Program-made: the position numbers and the translations under genes
Part shown: piece by piece, positions 9,088 through 17,441 of the stretch
How positions within the stretch are numbered: the stretch's first letter is position 1
Layout: each line of letters begins with the position of its first letter
Notes under the pieces: generated by a model
What the model was told of the DNA's origin: nothing
Databases searched by the model: none
Seen by the model: the letters and a program-made list of their open reading frames with translations, nothing else
From: Bradyrhizobium commune
GTDB lineage: Bacteria; Pseudomonadota; Alphaproteobacteria; Rhizobiales; Xanthobacteraceae
Assembly (NCBI RefSeq): GCF_015624505.1
Contig: NZ_CP061379.1
Coordinates: 5,704,001 to 5,768,000, forward strand
DNA length: 64,000 nt
Direction: 5' to 3'

Positions 9088-9178
9088 CGTAGGGTGGGCA
9101 AAGCGTAGCGTACCCATCGATCAGGATCACGACAGGAAATGGTGGGCACGGCGCAAGGGCGCCTTTGCCCACCCTACG
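9088..9178. repeat. Intergenic palindromic repeat between queD and hemF
   Basis: Arms CGTAGGGTGGGCAAAGC (9088-9104) and GCCTTTGCCCACCCTACG (9161-9178) are inverted copies around a 56-base centre. Elements with this GTAGGGTGGGCAAAG...TTTGCCCACCCTAC signature are scattered through Bradyrhizobium intergenic regions. It ends 10 bases before the hemF start and so carries its ribosome-binding region nearby. Confidence 0.75.
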
Positions 9179-9188
9179 GGCGACGAGA

Positions 9189-10082
9189 ATGCAGATGGAC
9201 GTTTCGACAATCGAAAACCGCAAGGCCCGCGCCCGCGGCTGGTTCGAGCACTTGCGCGACGACATCTGCGAAAACTTCGAGCGGCTCGAGGACGACGCGC
9301 CGCAAAGCCTCTATCCCGGCGCGGCCGGCCGCTTCGTGCGCACGCCCTGGCAGCGCACCGACCACTCTGGCGCGGCCGGCGGTGGCGGCGTGATGTCGAT
9401 GATGGTCGGCCGGCTGTTCGAGAAGGTCGGCGTGCACTGCTCGACCGTGCATGGCGAATTCGCGCCCGAGTTTCGCGCGCAGATTCCGGGTGCGGCGGAC
9501 GATCCGCGGTTCTGGGCCTCCGGCATCTCGCTGATCGCTCACTTGCGCAATCCGCATGTGCCCGCGGTGCACATGAACACGCGCTTCGTCGTCACCACAA
9601 AAGCCTGGTTCGGCGGCGGCGCCGATCTGACGCCCGTGCTCGACCGAAGGCGGACGCAGGAGGACGCGGACACGCTCGCCTTCCACGCCGCGATGAAGGA
9701 GGCATGCAGCGGACCGAACGGCGTTGCCGATTACGACAAATACAAAAAGTGGTGCGACGAGTATTTCTACCTGCCGCACCGGAAAGAGGCGCGCGGCATC
9801 GGCGGCATCTTCTACGACTGGCACGATAGCGGCGATTGGGACGCCGACCTCGCCTTCACCCAGGATGTCGGCCGCGCTTTCCTGAAGATCTATCCTGACA
9901 TCGTCAGGCGCAATTTCGCGACCAGCTGGACCGCTGACGACCGCGAGGAGCAACTGATCCGGCGCGGACGCTATGTCGAATTCAACCTGCTCTACGACCG
10001 CGGCACCATTTTCGGGCTCAAGACCGGCGGCAATGTGGATTCGATCCTGTCGTCGCTGCCGCCGGAGGTGAAATGGCCATGA
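9189..10082 (+). CDS. hemF: Oxygen-dependent coproporphyrinogen III oxidase
   Basis: A 297-residue aerobic coproporphyrinogen oxidase. Conserved blocks are [60 protein letters not shown] and [33 protein letters not shown] (only parts of each quoted as signatures). It decarboxylates two propionates to give protoporphyrinogen IX in heme synthesis. The start is the ATG at 9189 or the in-frame ATG at 9195; a TTG further upstream lies inside the repeat and is unlikely. It overlaps the next gene by 10 bases. Confidence 0.95.
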   Translation: MQMDVSTIENRKARARGWFEHLRDDICENFERLEDDAPQSLYPGAAGRFVRTPWQRTDHSGAAGGGGVMSMMVGRLFEKVGVHCSTVHGEFAPEFRAQIPGAADDPRFWASGISLIAHLRNPHVPAVHMNTRFVVTTKAWFGGGADLTPVLDRRRTQEDADTLAFHAAMKEACSGPNGVADYDKYKKWCDEYFYLPHRKEARGIGGIFYDWHDSGDWDADLAFTQDVGRAFLKIYPDIVRRNFATSWTADDREEQLIRRGRYVEFNLLYDRGTIFGLKTGGNVDSILSSLPPEVKWP

Positions 10083-10831
10083 ACACCACGAAGCCTGCCA
10101 TCAAGCAGCTCCCCCGCGCAATGCTGATCGACATGGACGACACCATCCTGTCGGCCTATGGCCGGCCCGAGATCGCCTGGAACACGATCGCGAACGAGTT
10201 CGCCGCGGAGCTTGCGCCGCTGCCGCCGGAGCTGGTCGCAACCGAGGTGCTGGCCTTCGCGCGAAACTTCTGGGCCCATGCGGATGCCTCGTGGCGGATG
10301 AAGCTCGGCGAGGCCCGGCACATCACGGTCAAGGGCGGCTTTGCCGCGCTGGCAGCCGCGGGTCACCGGGCGCTGCCCGACGATCTCGCCATTCGTCTCG
10401 CCGACCGCTTCACCACCTATCGCGAGGAGGAGATGTTCGTCTTCCCCGGCGCGCATGAGGCGATCGACAAGTTCAAGGCGCTCGGCATCAAGCTCGCGCT
10501 GGTGACCAATGGCGCTGCCGACATGCAACGTGCCAAGGTCCAGCGCTTCGATCTCGCGCACCGCTTCGACCACATCCAGATCGAGGGCGAGCACGGCTTC
10601 GGCAAGCCGGAGGAGCGCGCCTATCTGCATGCGATGGACGCGCTCGGCGTCACTGCGAAAGACACCTGGATGATCGGCGACAATCTGGAATGGGAGGTGG
10701 TCACGCCGCAGCGGCTCGGCATCTATGCGATCTGGATCGACGTGCATGGCGAGGGCCTGCCCGAAGGCTCGACCATCAAGCCCGACCGCATCATCCGCTC
10801 GCTGACCGAGCTCGTGCCAGACCGGGTCTGA
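10073..10831 (+). CDS. HAD-superfamily hydrolase
   Basis: A 252-residue haloacid dehalogenase-like phosphatase. Motif I is DMDDT ([12 protein letters not shown]), motif II is LVTNGA, and the C-terminal [11 protein letters not shown] carries the Mg-binding acidic pair. The helical cap between motifs I and II places it in the YjjG/PGP-like subfamily that acts on small phosphate esters or nucleotides; substrate unknown. It overlaps hemF by 10 bases, so the pair is translationally coupled. GGAGG at 10064-10068 could serve either the ATG at 10073 or the one at 10079. Confidence 0.9.
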   Translation: MAMNTTKPAIKQLPRAMLIDMDDTILSAYGRPEIAWNTIANEFAAELAPLPPELVATEVLAFARNFWAHADASWRMKLGEARHITVKGGFAALAAAGHRALPDDLAIRLADRFTTYREEEMFVFPGAHEAIDKFKALGIKLALVTNGAADMQRAKVQRFDLAHRFDHIQIEGEHGFGKPEERAYLHAMDALGVTAKDTWMIGDNLEWEVVTPQRLGIYAIWIDVHGEGLPEGSTIKPDRIIRSLTELVPDRV

Positions 10832-11136
10832 CGCAAAACATCGAAAACAACCCCATGCACAGTAGGGCGCCGCTGCAAATTCAAGGGATTTACGGATTTT
10901 TCGAAATACTTTTGACTCGTCGGGCAAAACAGGCGCATGATGTCATCGTCGGGATGCATGCGACGGAGAGCCTTCCGTATGTAGCCCCGCCTGCGGCCTA
11001 TCCTTCGAGACGCCCGCCCGGCACTGTCGCCGCCCTCAAGAACCTGATGCGATGGCCCTGCCCTTCACGCGTGTTCGGCGTGTCATGACAAATTGCTAGC
11101 TTCGCGCCCGGATCGATCAACTCGGAGGACAAATCC
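10832..11136. other. 305-base intergenic region, probable repeat remnants
   Basis: No gene seen. Around 10898-10945 a TTCGAAATACTTTTGACTCG stretch followed by TCGGGCAAAACAGGCGCATG resembles the GTCGGGCAAA repeat family of Bradyrhizobium, and 10998-11012 (ATCCTTCGAGACGCC) resembles another common repeat end. Both look degraded. A ribosome-binding GGAGG at 11124-11128 serves the next gene. Confidence 0.4.
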
Positions 11137-11352
11137 ATGGAATTGAAAGCCGGCGATATCGTGATGCTGAAATCGGGCGGCCAGCCGCTGACCGTCGCTG
11201 AGGTCAAGGGCGACGACGTGCTCTGTCTCTGGATGGGCATGGAAGGCGATCTGTTCCGCGAGACGCTGCCGCTCGCCACACTCGTGCAGGTCGAAGAAGA
11301 CCCCGACGAGGACGACGAAGACGAGGAAGAAGACGACGAGGACGACGAGTAG
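11137..11352 (+). CDS. DUF2158 (YodC-like) small protein with acidic tail
   Basis: A 71-residue protein. Residues 1-45 (KAGDIVMLKSGGQPLTV ... LCLWM) match the DUF2158/YodC family, an SH3-like small domain. The last 20 residues are almost only Asp and Glu (EDPDEDDEDEEE...), a low-complexity acidic tail that may bind a basic partner or metal. GGAGG lies 8 bases before the ATG. A short hairpin CGGAGC-CTTAC-GCTCCG follows the stop at about 11373, without a T-run. Function unknown. Confidence 0.85.
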   Translation: MELKAGDIVMLKSGGQPLTVAEVKGDDVLCLWMGMEGDLFRETLPLATLVQVEEDPDEDDEDEEEDDEDDE

Positions 11353-11397
11353 GCCAAGCCTGAGACCTAGATCGGAGCCTTACGCTCCGCCGCTCCC

Positions 11398-11439
11398 GAT
11401 GTCCGCTTCTCTGCCAGCAACGGCGCAATCGCGGACATC
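11398..11439. repeat. Short palindromic repeat, copy 1
   Basis: GATGTCCGC at the left and GCGGACATC at the right are perfect inverted arms around a centre reading TTCTCTGCCAGCAACGGCGC. A second copy with the same centre (two substitutions, one indel) lies at 12633-12675, on the other side of the TauD-family gene. Confidence 0.75.
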
Positions 11440-11456
11440 GCCGGATGCTTCGAACG

Positions 11457-12530
11457 TCAATCCAGCGGCACGTTCAGACTGGTCCCTTTGGTGATGATGC
11501 CACCACGGTTGCCGATCTCGATCGAACCATAGCGCTGCTTGAAACAATCGGGCAGCGGCCGGTCACCCTCCATGCTGAGCCAAAGGCGCAACAAATGACG
11601 CTTCTGGCTTGCATGGGGCCAATCGCGGAAGCCGGTCCGATCATGCAACAAGGCATGATTGTAAACGAACTGCATGTCCCCCGGCTGAAGCCGCATGCCA
11701 AAATGCAGCGCGGAATCATTTGCGAGCGCGTCAAACAGATCGAGCGCCTCGACGTGAGCCGGCGTCAGTCTCATCGCTTCGGGGAAGCGCTGCGCACTAT
11801 CGATATACTGGCGCTGATAGAACCCGGTCAGGAATCCCGCATGCCAATTCAGCACCGGGATTTCGAGATATGGCTTTTCGTTCTCCGGCACCTCGCCGCG
11901 CCGGTCTGTCGCGATGGGATCAAACAAGAGCGCGGCAAGGTCGGGCCGCCTGGCAAACATCTCGTTGTAGATCGTCGTCGTGCTGACAAGGAGAGAATCC
12001 CCTCCCTCCATGGCCTCGCGAATGCATAGCAGTCCCACCACGTCGGACGAATCCGTGTGGAATGTTTGCCGTTCCGACGTCTGATAAATCCGGGTGTTCG
12101 GATCCCTCGCATCGGCGCCCGTGTCGCGGACGTGACCGAGGATGTGCCCCGCGGCGTTCTGGGACCGCGCCGATCCGAGATGCGCGCCCACCCCGCAAAA
12201 GATCGTGGCGGCAAGCTCCTGGCTGTAATTTGCCACCGGGAGGCCGCGTATCACTTCGAAGCCAAGGCCTACCAGAAGCTTTGTTTTGAGTTCTTCCAGG
12301 TGCGCGCCGAAATGCGGAAGCGGAAAGCTGTCCTTCGTGATGTCGGCGATCTTTTTGCTCCGGCCAAGATAGGATTCGGCCGCGTTCTCGAGCTCAGTGA
12401 TCTCGCTGGCAGCAAGCGATATCAACCATCGGTCAGGATGGACCTTCATCTCAGCGCCTTGCCAGGCCGATGGGATGTCGATCTTCCCCGGAGGGCGATC
12501 GATCCCGCCGGGCGCTGAGACCACCTTCAT
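11457..12530 (-). CDS. TauD/TfdA-family 2-oxoglutarate-dependent dioxygenase
   Basis: A 357-residue protein. Iron ligands of the family are visible as H158-T-D160 and a distal His in YNHALLHDRTGF (H296 best fits), and the 2-oxoglutarate-binding Arg is in RHLLRLWLS (R315). No signal peptide. The closest recognisable group is the TauD/CAS-like proteins annotated as TfdA family, which hydroxylate small acids or amino acid derivatives; substrate not predictable. AGGAGC is placed 9 bases before the ATG. It is a lone minus-strand gene bracketed by two copies of a palindromic repeat. Confidence 0.85.
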   Translation of the reverse strand: MKVVSAPGGIDRPPGKIDIPSAWQGAEMKVHPDRWLISLAASEITELENAAESYLGRSKKIADITKDSFPLPHFGAHLEELKTKLLVGLGFEVIRGLPVANYSQELAATIFCGVGAHLGSARSQNAAGHILGHVRDTGADARDPNTRIYQTSERQTFHTDSSDVVGLLCIREAMEGGDSLLVSTTTIYNEMFARRPDLAALLFDPIATDRRGEVPENEKPYLEIPVLNWHAGFLTGFYQRQYIDSAQRFPEAMRLTPAHVEALDLFDALANDSALHFGMRLQPGDMQFVYNHALLHDRTGFRDWPHASQKRHLLRLWLSMEGDRPLPDCFKQRYGSIEIGNRGGIITKGTSLNVPLD

Positions 12531-12632
12531 GGTGTTGGCTCCTGAGAGGATCGGTCGTCAGACCGAGCGTCGGACCATCAACGATATTGTGCCGGCTGCC
12601 AGTTTGCAACGTGGCGAGGCCAATGCCCGCCT

Positions 12633-12675
12633 GATGTCCGCTTCTCTGCCGGCAACGGTGCAACGCGCGGACATC
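12633..12675. repeat. Short palindromic repeat, copy 2
   Basis: Second copy of the GATGTCCGC...GCGGACATC element, in the same orientation as the copy at 11398-11439. The two copies bracket the TauD-family gene. Confidence 0.75.
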
Positions 12676-12800
12676 ACTGGAGGTCAGGCCACTTTCGAAT
12701 TTCAGGGCAAGAACCGGAGTTTGATGCGCGCCGACGACGCCTAGACAGTGCAGCGATCGCCAGTCGATCCATGATCCCTGCAAATGAAAGGTGTTTTTCG

Positions 12801-13253
12801 ATGAGCAAGCAAGATGCGAACAAGGCCATCGTTGGTCGTTGGTTCACCGAATTCTGGGGCAAGACCGTCAATCTTGGCGTCATCGACGAGATCGCCGCGC
12901 CCGACATGCTGCTCAAATATTCGCTGCATGAGCCCCGTCGCGGCCGCGCCGATATCAAGGCGTTCATGACCGACTTCCGCGCCGCGTTTCCCGATCTCAA
13001 CTTCTGGGGCACCGCGGATCTGATCGCCGAGGGCGATTACGTCGTCGGTCAATGGGAGGGCGGCGGCACCCACACCGGTCCGGCGTTCAACGACTTCCTG
13101 ATCGGCGGCCTTCCGGCTGCGACGGGCCGCAAGATGCGCTTCACCGGCACCACGGTGCTCAAGGTCATCGACGGCAAGATTGTCGAGGAGATCGGTCTCG
13201 ACGACGGCGTCACCGCGCTGACTCAGCTCGGCTTGCTCAAGAAAGCGGCCTGA
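12801..13253 (+). CDS. SnoaL-like (ester cyclase) family protein
   Basis: A 150-residue protein of the NTF2/SnoaL fold. The N-terminal WFTEFWGKTVNLGVIDEIAAPD, central GRADIKAFMTDFRAAFPDLNF and C-terminal GTTVLKVIDGKIVEE are typical of the SnoaL-like polyketide cyclase family annotated as ester cyclases. Such proteins bind small hydrophobic substrates; catalytic role here unknown. The ATG at 12801 is chosen over an upstream one because AAAGG sits before it. A strong hairpin terminator follows, so it is monocistronic. Confidence 0.82.
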   Translation: MSKQDANKAIVGRWFTEFWGKTVNLGVIDEIAAPDMLLKYSLHEPRRGRADIKAFMTDFRAAFPDLNFWGTADLIAEGDYVVGQWEGGGTHTGPAFNDFLIGGLPAATGRKMRFTGTTVLKVIDGKIVEEIGLDDGVTALTQLGLLKKAA

Positions 13254-13295
13254 TCGGAACGCGTCCGCGCCATCGGTACATCCGATGCCGCTAAA

Positions 13296-13330
13296 CGAGG
13301 CCCGCACATTGTGCGGGCCTCGCCTGCTTT
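13296..13330 (+). terminator. Rho-independent terminator after the SnoaL-like gene
   Basis: A perfect 12-bp stem CGAGGCCCGCAC / GTGCGGGCCTCG with loop ATT, followed by CCTGCTTTT. It separates the SnoaL-like gene from ada. Confidence 0.85.
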
Positions 13331-13396
13331 TGGAGACCGGAGCGTGACATCGGGAATCGGGTGGCAACACCTGCGGCAATGTGGAGACTCAAGACC

Positions 13397-14488
13397 ATGA
13401 CCGCAGCGCTCCACCAGTTCCGGAAGCAGACGCCCCCAGCGGTCGCGGATGATCCGCGATGGGCCCGAATCCTTGCGCGCGACAAGGCCGCAGATGGCCA
13501 ATTCTGGTATTCGGTTTCAACGACCGGGGTCTTTTGCCGGCCGTCCTGTCCTTCGCGCGCGGCGAACCCGAAGAACGTCCAGCTTCACGACAGCCTGGTG
13601 AGCGCCAGGGCGACCGGATTTCGGCCTTGCAGGCGGTGCAATCCGGACGGGCCCTCGGTCGATGCAGGGAATGCCACGCGGGTCGCCAAGGCGTGCCGCA
13701 TCATCGAGGCGAGCGAGGAGGAGCCGTCGTTGGAGCAGCTGGCCGGAGCGGTCGGCCTGAGCCCCGGCTATTTTCACCGAATCTTCAAGGTTGCCACCGG
13801 GCTGACGCCGAAGAGCTACGCCGCCGAATTCCGTGCCAGGAAGGTTCGTGAAGGCCTGGCGTCCTGCAATTCCGTCACCGAGGCGATGTACGGCGCCGGC
13901 TTCAATTCGAGCGGGCGGTTCTACGAAAAGTCGACGGAAATGCTCGGCATGACGCCATCGCAATACCGCGCCGGAGGGGCGAACGAGGAGATCAGGTTCG
14001 CGGTCGGCCAAAGTTCTCTCGGTCCGATCCTCGTCGCATCGGGCAGGAAGGGCGTCGTTGCGATTCTTCTCGGGGATGACGCGGAGGATCTGGTCCGCGA
14101 TCTTCAGGATCGCTTCCCCAAGGCGCGCCTGATCGGCGCTGACCACGACTATGAGGCGATGGTGGCGCGCGTGGTCGGCTTCGTGGAAGCACCGGAGATC
14201 GGTCTCGATCTGCCGCTCGACATTCGCGGCACTGCGTTCCAGCAGCGCGTCTGGCAGGCGCTTCAGGATATCCCTGTCGGCGCGACCGTCTGCTATGCCG
14301 AGCTCGCGCAGCGGATCGGGGCTCCGAACGCGGTGCGCGCCGTTGCCGGCGCTTGTGCGGCGAACAAGCTCGCGGTCGCCATTCCTTGCCACCGCGTGAT
14401 CCGCAACGACGGGTCGACCTCCGGATATGCCTGGGGCGTGGAGCGCAAGCGCGCCTTGCTGGACCGGGAAACCTCGCGAGCCACCTGA
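13397..14488 (+). CDS. ada: Bifunctional DNA methyltransferase/transcriptional activator Ada
   Basis: A 363-residue Ada protein with all three modules. The N-terminal zinc domain has C-x3-C in FCRPSC and C-x2-C in RPCRRC; one of the first cysteines accepts the methyl group from phosphotriesters. An AraC-type HTH follows (about residues 90-170). The C-terminal O6-methylguanine-DNA methyltransferase has the acceptor cysteine in IPCHRVI. Ada repairs methyl lesions and, once methylated, activates repair genes. The ATG at 13397 has GGAG about 10 bases upstream; two upstream starts would add a few non-conserved residues. A second methyltransferase gene and a small gene follow on the same strand. 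Confidence 0.93.
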   Translation: MTAALHQFRKQTPPAVADDPRWARILARDKAADGQFWYSVSTTGVFCRPSCPSRAANPKNVQLHDSLVSARATGFRPCRRCNPDGPSVDAGNATRVAKACRIIEASEEEPSLEQLAGAVGLSPGYFHRIFKVATGLTPKSYAAEFRARKVREGLASCNSVTEAMYGAGFNSSGRFYEKSTEMLGMTPSQYRAGGANEEIRFAVGQSSLGPILVASGRKGVVAILLGDDAEDLVRDLQDRFPKARLIGADHDYEAMVARVVGFVEAPEIGLDLPLDIRGTAFQQRVWQALQDIPVGATVCYAELAQRIGAPNAVRAVAGACAANKLAVAIPCHRVIRNDGSTSGYAWGVERKRALLDRETSRAT

Positions 14489-14637
14489 ACCGCACGGCCG
14501 GGCTCCATCGCCTCCAACGGCATTTGCTGCGCGTGGAAGGTCGTCGGAATTCTTCTCGATTTGAAAGCAAACAACGGAGTTTGGACAGCAGCGTGTTCAC
14601 TTAGCTTCGGTCATGAGGACGAATAAGGAGCGATCTT

Positions 14638-15213
14638 ATGAACCTGATGACATCCGAAGCCGCCTTGCGGCTCCTGCCCACGGTCGGGCCCGCCACCACG
14701 GCGACCGAAATTCTCTTCTTCGCGATTTCCGATACTGCTTTGGGCAAGGTGTTGCTCGCCCGCAGCGCCAAAGGTGTGTGCGCGATCCTGCTCGGCGACG
14801 ACGCGGCCGGGCTCGAGGCTGATCTCGCGGCCCGCTTCCCCGGGGCTACCCTGGTCGCGAACGAGGTCGTCGTCCGCGACGAACTGGCGAAGGTCGTCCG
14901 CTACGCGGAGAAGCCCTCCGAAGGCCTCGATCTGACGCTGGATATGCGCGGCACCCCGCTTCAGCACCGCATCTGGGGGCAGATCCGCGCGATCCCCGTC
15001 GGCAAGACGATGAGCTACCTGCATCTGGCCCGGCTGATCAACAATGTCTATCCGCGGGTCGCCACCCGCGCGGTGGCGAAGGCTTGCGCCGCCAATCCGA
15101 TCGCGCTTGCCGTTCCCTGCCACCGCGTCATCCGCAGCGATGGCGAGCTCGCGGGCTACCGCTGGGGCATCGCGCGCAAGCGCGACCTGCTGCGGAAGGA
15201 GACCGAGGCATGA
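14638..15213 (+). CDS. Second methylated-DNA-[protein]-cysteine S-methyltransferase
   Basis: A 191-residue stand-alone methyltransferase (Ogt/AdaB type). The acceptor site is VPCHRVIRSDG and the DNA-binding helix region RAVAKACAANP precedes it. It is similar along its length to the C-terminal half of the adjacent ada product, suggesting a tandem duplicate. Strong ribosome-binding site AAGGAG, 8 bases before the ATG. It overlaps the next gene in an ATGA junction. Expected role: repair of O6-methylguanine or O4-methylthymine, probably induced with ada. Confidence 0.92.
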   Translation: MNLMTSEAALRLLPTVGPATTATEILFFAISDTALGKVLLARSAKGVCAILLGDDAAGLEADLAARFPGATLVANEVVVRDELAKVVRYAEKPSEGLDLTLDMRGTPLQHRIWGQIRAIPVGKTMSYLHLARLINNVYPRVATRAVAKACAANPIALAVPCHRVIRSDGELAGYRWGIARKRDLLRKETEA

Positions 15214-15692
15214 AACTCGTCAGACTGGATGGCGACAGAATCGGTCTCTTCGTGCTGCTGCCGAAGGGACCCCATGCGATCGATATCGCGAACAGTCTCG
15301 GCGTCTTTCCGCACGATCCGCTGTCGAACGGCCTTCTCAACGGTGCGCTGAAAACGGGTCACGACTGGTCGGTCATCGTCAAGCATTGGGGTCATCTGCG
15401 CTGGCCGCTGAAGAAGCTACGAGACATCGCCCTCGCGAATCCCGACATGCCACGCCTCGTCTTGCAGCCTCTTGTCGACGCCACGGGCACGGCGAGCGCG
15501 GCCAATCCGATCAGCGCCATCGAGGTGACGGATACCGAGAGCATCGAACAGCACGATCCGACCGGCTGGCATGCCATGCAACGGCAGTTCGCACCGGCAC
15601 CGCGACACGAATCCGTGCGGCAAGCTGCACCGGACGAGACCGTTCGGGTGATCGACTTCCCATCGATCGAACAGCGGCGGCCTCTTTCGTAA
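15210..15692 (+). CDS. Conserved-looking protein of unknown function in the ada cluster
   Basis: A 160-residue protein whose ATG overlaps the stop of the preceding methyltransferase (ATGA), so the two are translationally coupled. The start MKLVRLDGDRIGLFV resembles the N-terminal lid segment of fumarylacetoacetate hydrolase-like proteins, but the catalytic domain is absent. The last 50 residues look disordered (APAPRHESVRQAAPDE). No signal peptide or membrane segment. Role unknown; the coupling suggests a link to the alkylation response. Confidence 0.65.
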   Translation: MKLVRLDGDRIGLFVLLPKGPHAIDIANSLGVFPHDPLSNGLLNGALKTGHDWSVIVKHWGHLRWPLKKLRDIALANPDMPRLVLQPLVDATGTASAANPISAIEVTDTESIEQHDPTGWHAMQRQFAPAPRHESVRQAAPDETVRVIDFPSIEQRRPLS

Positions 15693-16120
15693 GCGGGTGC
15701 GCCTTCCCCAGCGCTCCTCCCGCAAGCGCAGAACCATCGCATCTGCTGTGCATGCTGCGGCGGCATCGGCACTGCGCTCCCTCTCCCGCTTGCGGGGGAG
15801 GGTTGGGGTGGGGGTGTCTCCGCATCGAGATTCTTGAGGATGACGGAGGACGTCTCTGCGTGGTGAGAGCCCTCACCCGCCGCGCTCTGCGAGCGCGTCG
15901 GCCTCTCCCGCAAGCGGGAGAGGCGGAGCACGCCCGCGAACAATCCTCGTGAAATCCAAATGCGATTGCCCCAGATGCGATTCCCCTACCGCAAGAGCCG
16001 GCACTCCGCTTCTTCGCTTCAAATTCCGGACGAGTCCGATTTGGAAGCAGGATCCGGAGTGGCAATCGGCGGCGGTGGATCCAGGCTCCCTATCCTGATC
16101 AGCAAGGGAGCCGAGCAACG
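15693..16120. other. 428-base intergenic region holding a palindromic repeat
   Basis: No gene is supported. 15777-15924 holds a repeat-like element: CTCTCCCGCTTGCGGGGGAG followed by GGTTGGGGTGGGGGTGT on the left, and GCCTCTCCCGCAAGCGGGAG on the right. This pattern is common between genes in Rhizobiales. The rest has no recognised signal. Confidence 0.6.
15777..15924. repeat. Rhizobiales CTCTCCCGCTTGCGGG palindromic repeat
   Basis: Both ends contain a CTCTCCCGC(T/A)AGCGGGAGAG-like hairpin (left CTCTCCCGCTTGCGGGGGAG at 15781-15800, right CTCTCCCGCAAGCGGGAGAG at 15903-15922), with GGTTGGGGTGGGGGT and AGAGCCCTCACCC between them. It is probably a non-coding dispersed element. Confidence 0.65.
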
Positions 16121-16345
16121 ATGTCGTTCAGTCATTTCAATGCGCTTGCGGCCGCCCGCGGCGACGGCCTGGATCCGAAGCTGCGCGCGCTGCTCGAGCG
16201 GGCTGCCGTGTCACCGCATTCCGAGGTGATGGTCCGGTCCGACGGAATGCTCCAGGCGGGGCCAAATCCGGGATCGGGGGAGGTGGAGAGAGTGCCGGCG
16301 GTTGTGGTCGAGCTTCAGCAACTCCTGACGCCTCGGACGAGATGA
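16121..16345 (+). CDS. Small hypothetical protein (74 aa)
   Basis: Starts MSFSHFNALAAARGDGLDPK. GGGAG lies 10 bases before the ATG. No domain, signal peptide or membrane segment is recognised. It sits alone between an intergenic repeat and a secreted-protein gene, so coding status rests on start context and composition only. Confidence 0.4.
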   Translation: MSFSHFNALAAARGDGLDPKLRALLERAAVSPHSEVMVRSDGMLQAGPNPGSGEVERVPAVVVELQQLLTPRTR

Positions 16346-16565
16346 GGGCGCTCAGTGCCGCCCCGTCATTGCGCTCAATTCTGTCTCCGGATTGGGGGCA
16401 AGCGGCAACGTCGGCCAGCGTTGCTTGCGCCGTGCGGCAGCCATGTCCGTGGCGGTCATCGGCAGAAATCGTTTCAACCTTCGGTAGCCACGCTCGGAAA
16501 CCTCGGCTAGCATTTGGCGCCGCGTAAGCATTGGGACGGAAGGTCCGTCCTTGAAAGGACACGTC

Positions 16566-17126
16566 ATGAGACTGTCGTCAAAGTTTGTCGCGCCCTCAGC
16601 CTTCGCTGTCGTCTCAACTGTTTTGCTGTGCGACCCGGCAACGTCGCAAATCACAGCAGGCTCCCCCGCCCCGCTTCCTTCCATCACGGTCGAAGCGCCG
16701 AAGCAGGCGGTGAAGCCGAAACCGGTGATCAGCACCGAAACATCGCAGCGGACATCGTCAACCCGTCAGACGCGATCGGCAACCGTCCAACCGTCCACCA
16801 CGCGAACGCCTTCGCCGGCGCCAGGTTCGCCCCTGGGGAGGATTGCCGCGCTGGAGAAAGTCGCCAGCAGTTGCAACGGCGGCTGTGCATCAAGCTTCCC
16901 CAGCGGCAAGGATCCCTGGGTTGGATGTAGCGAGTCGGGCGGCGGCCTGAACTATGGACCTTTCTCGCCAACGTGCCGAGACACCATCACCCACAAGAAC
17001 TACGAGGAGTGCGTCGAGACCAAGGTGTTCCTGGGCGAGAATCGAAACAGAGCCCACTGGTTTTGCAGCAGCCTGGCCGCCGGCAATCGGTTTAAAGTCG
17101 CCGAGCTCAAGCGACCGAAGCGGTAG
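16566..17126 (+). CDS. Secreted cysteine-rich protein of unknown function
   Basis: A 186-residue protein. The first about 28 residues (MRLSSKFVAPSAFAVVSTVL...) look like a signal peptide. Residues 30-95 are rich in Pro, Ser and Thr and probably disordered. The C-terminal 90 residues carry eight cysteines (CNGGC, WVGC, PTC, EECVE, WFC), which suggests a disulfide-bonded periplasmic domain. The ATG at 16566 is preferred over one 15 bases upstream because it has AAAGGA before it and begins the signal peptide. No family recognised. Confidence 0.7.
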   Translation: MRLSSKFVAPSAFAVVSTVLLCDPATSQITAGSPAPLPSITVEAPKQAVKPKPVISTETSQRTSSTRQTRSATVQPSTTRTPSPAPGSPLGRIAALEKVASSCNGGCASSFPSGKDPWVGCSESGGGLNYGPFSPTCRDTITHKNYEECVETKVFLGENRNRAHWFCSSLAAGNRFKVAELKRPKR

Positions 17127-17441
17127 TGCTAGATCGTAGGATGGGTTGAGCTCTTGCGAAACCCATCAAACCTCGTCCTCCAATCGGATCGAACCGACAA
17201 GAATTACCAGATACTGCGTCCGCTCATCAGGGCGATGGGTTTCGCAGGAGCTGGAGATTACGGTGACAGTGCACTCAATTGGTGTCCGCCAGGCGTTGAC
17301 CGAAGCCGCATAGCCCGCAGCACGGCGATGGCAAACGGATTTAGTGCACTGTCACCGTAATCCCGCGTATCGCCCCCTGTCCATCAGGAAGCCGCGCAGG
17401 AGCGCTCGGAGACGCAAACCTGCCTCTCCGAGCGAACAGCG
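17127..17441. other. 315-base intergenic region with repeats
   Basis: No gene supported. It contains a TAGGATGGGTTGAGCTCTTG / GCGATGGGTTTCGCAGGAGC repeat-like pair (17139-17250), another Bradyrhizobium-type pattern, followed by the GGTGACAGTGCACT inverted repeat described separately. Confidence 0.55.
17257..17361. repeat. GGTGACAGTGCACT inverted repeat (left of GlcG-like gene)
   Basis: A perfect 19-base inverted repeat: ATTACGGTGACAGTGCACT (17257-17275) and its complement (17343-17361), 67 bases apart. The same motif returns at 18586-18666 on the other side of the neighbouring gene. The motif resembles repeats linked to REP-associated transposases, but none is encoded here. Confidence 0.8.

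Noticed and set aside
11373..11390. Hairpin CGGAGC/GCTCCG as terminator of the DUF2158 gene
   Set aside because: The stem is short and no T-run follows, so it was not listed as a terminator.
15777..15924. Possible small RNA gene
   Set aside because: Hairpins belong to a known type of Rhizobiales intergenic repeat; no promoter or T-run supports an RNA gene.
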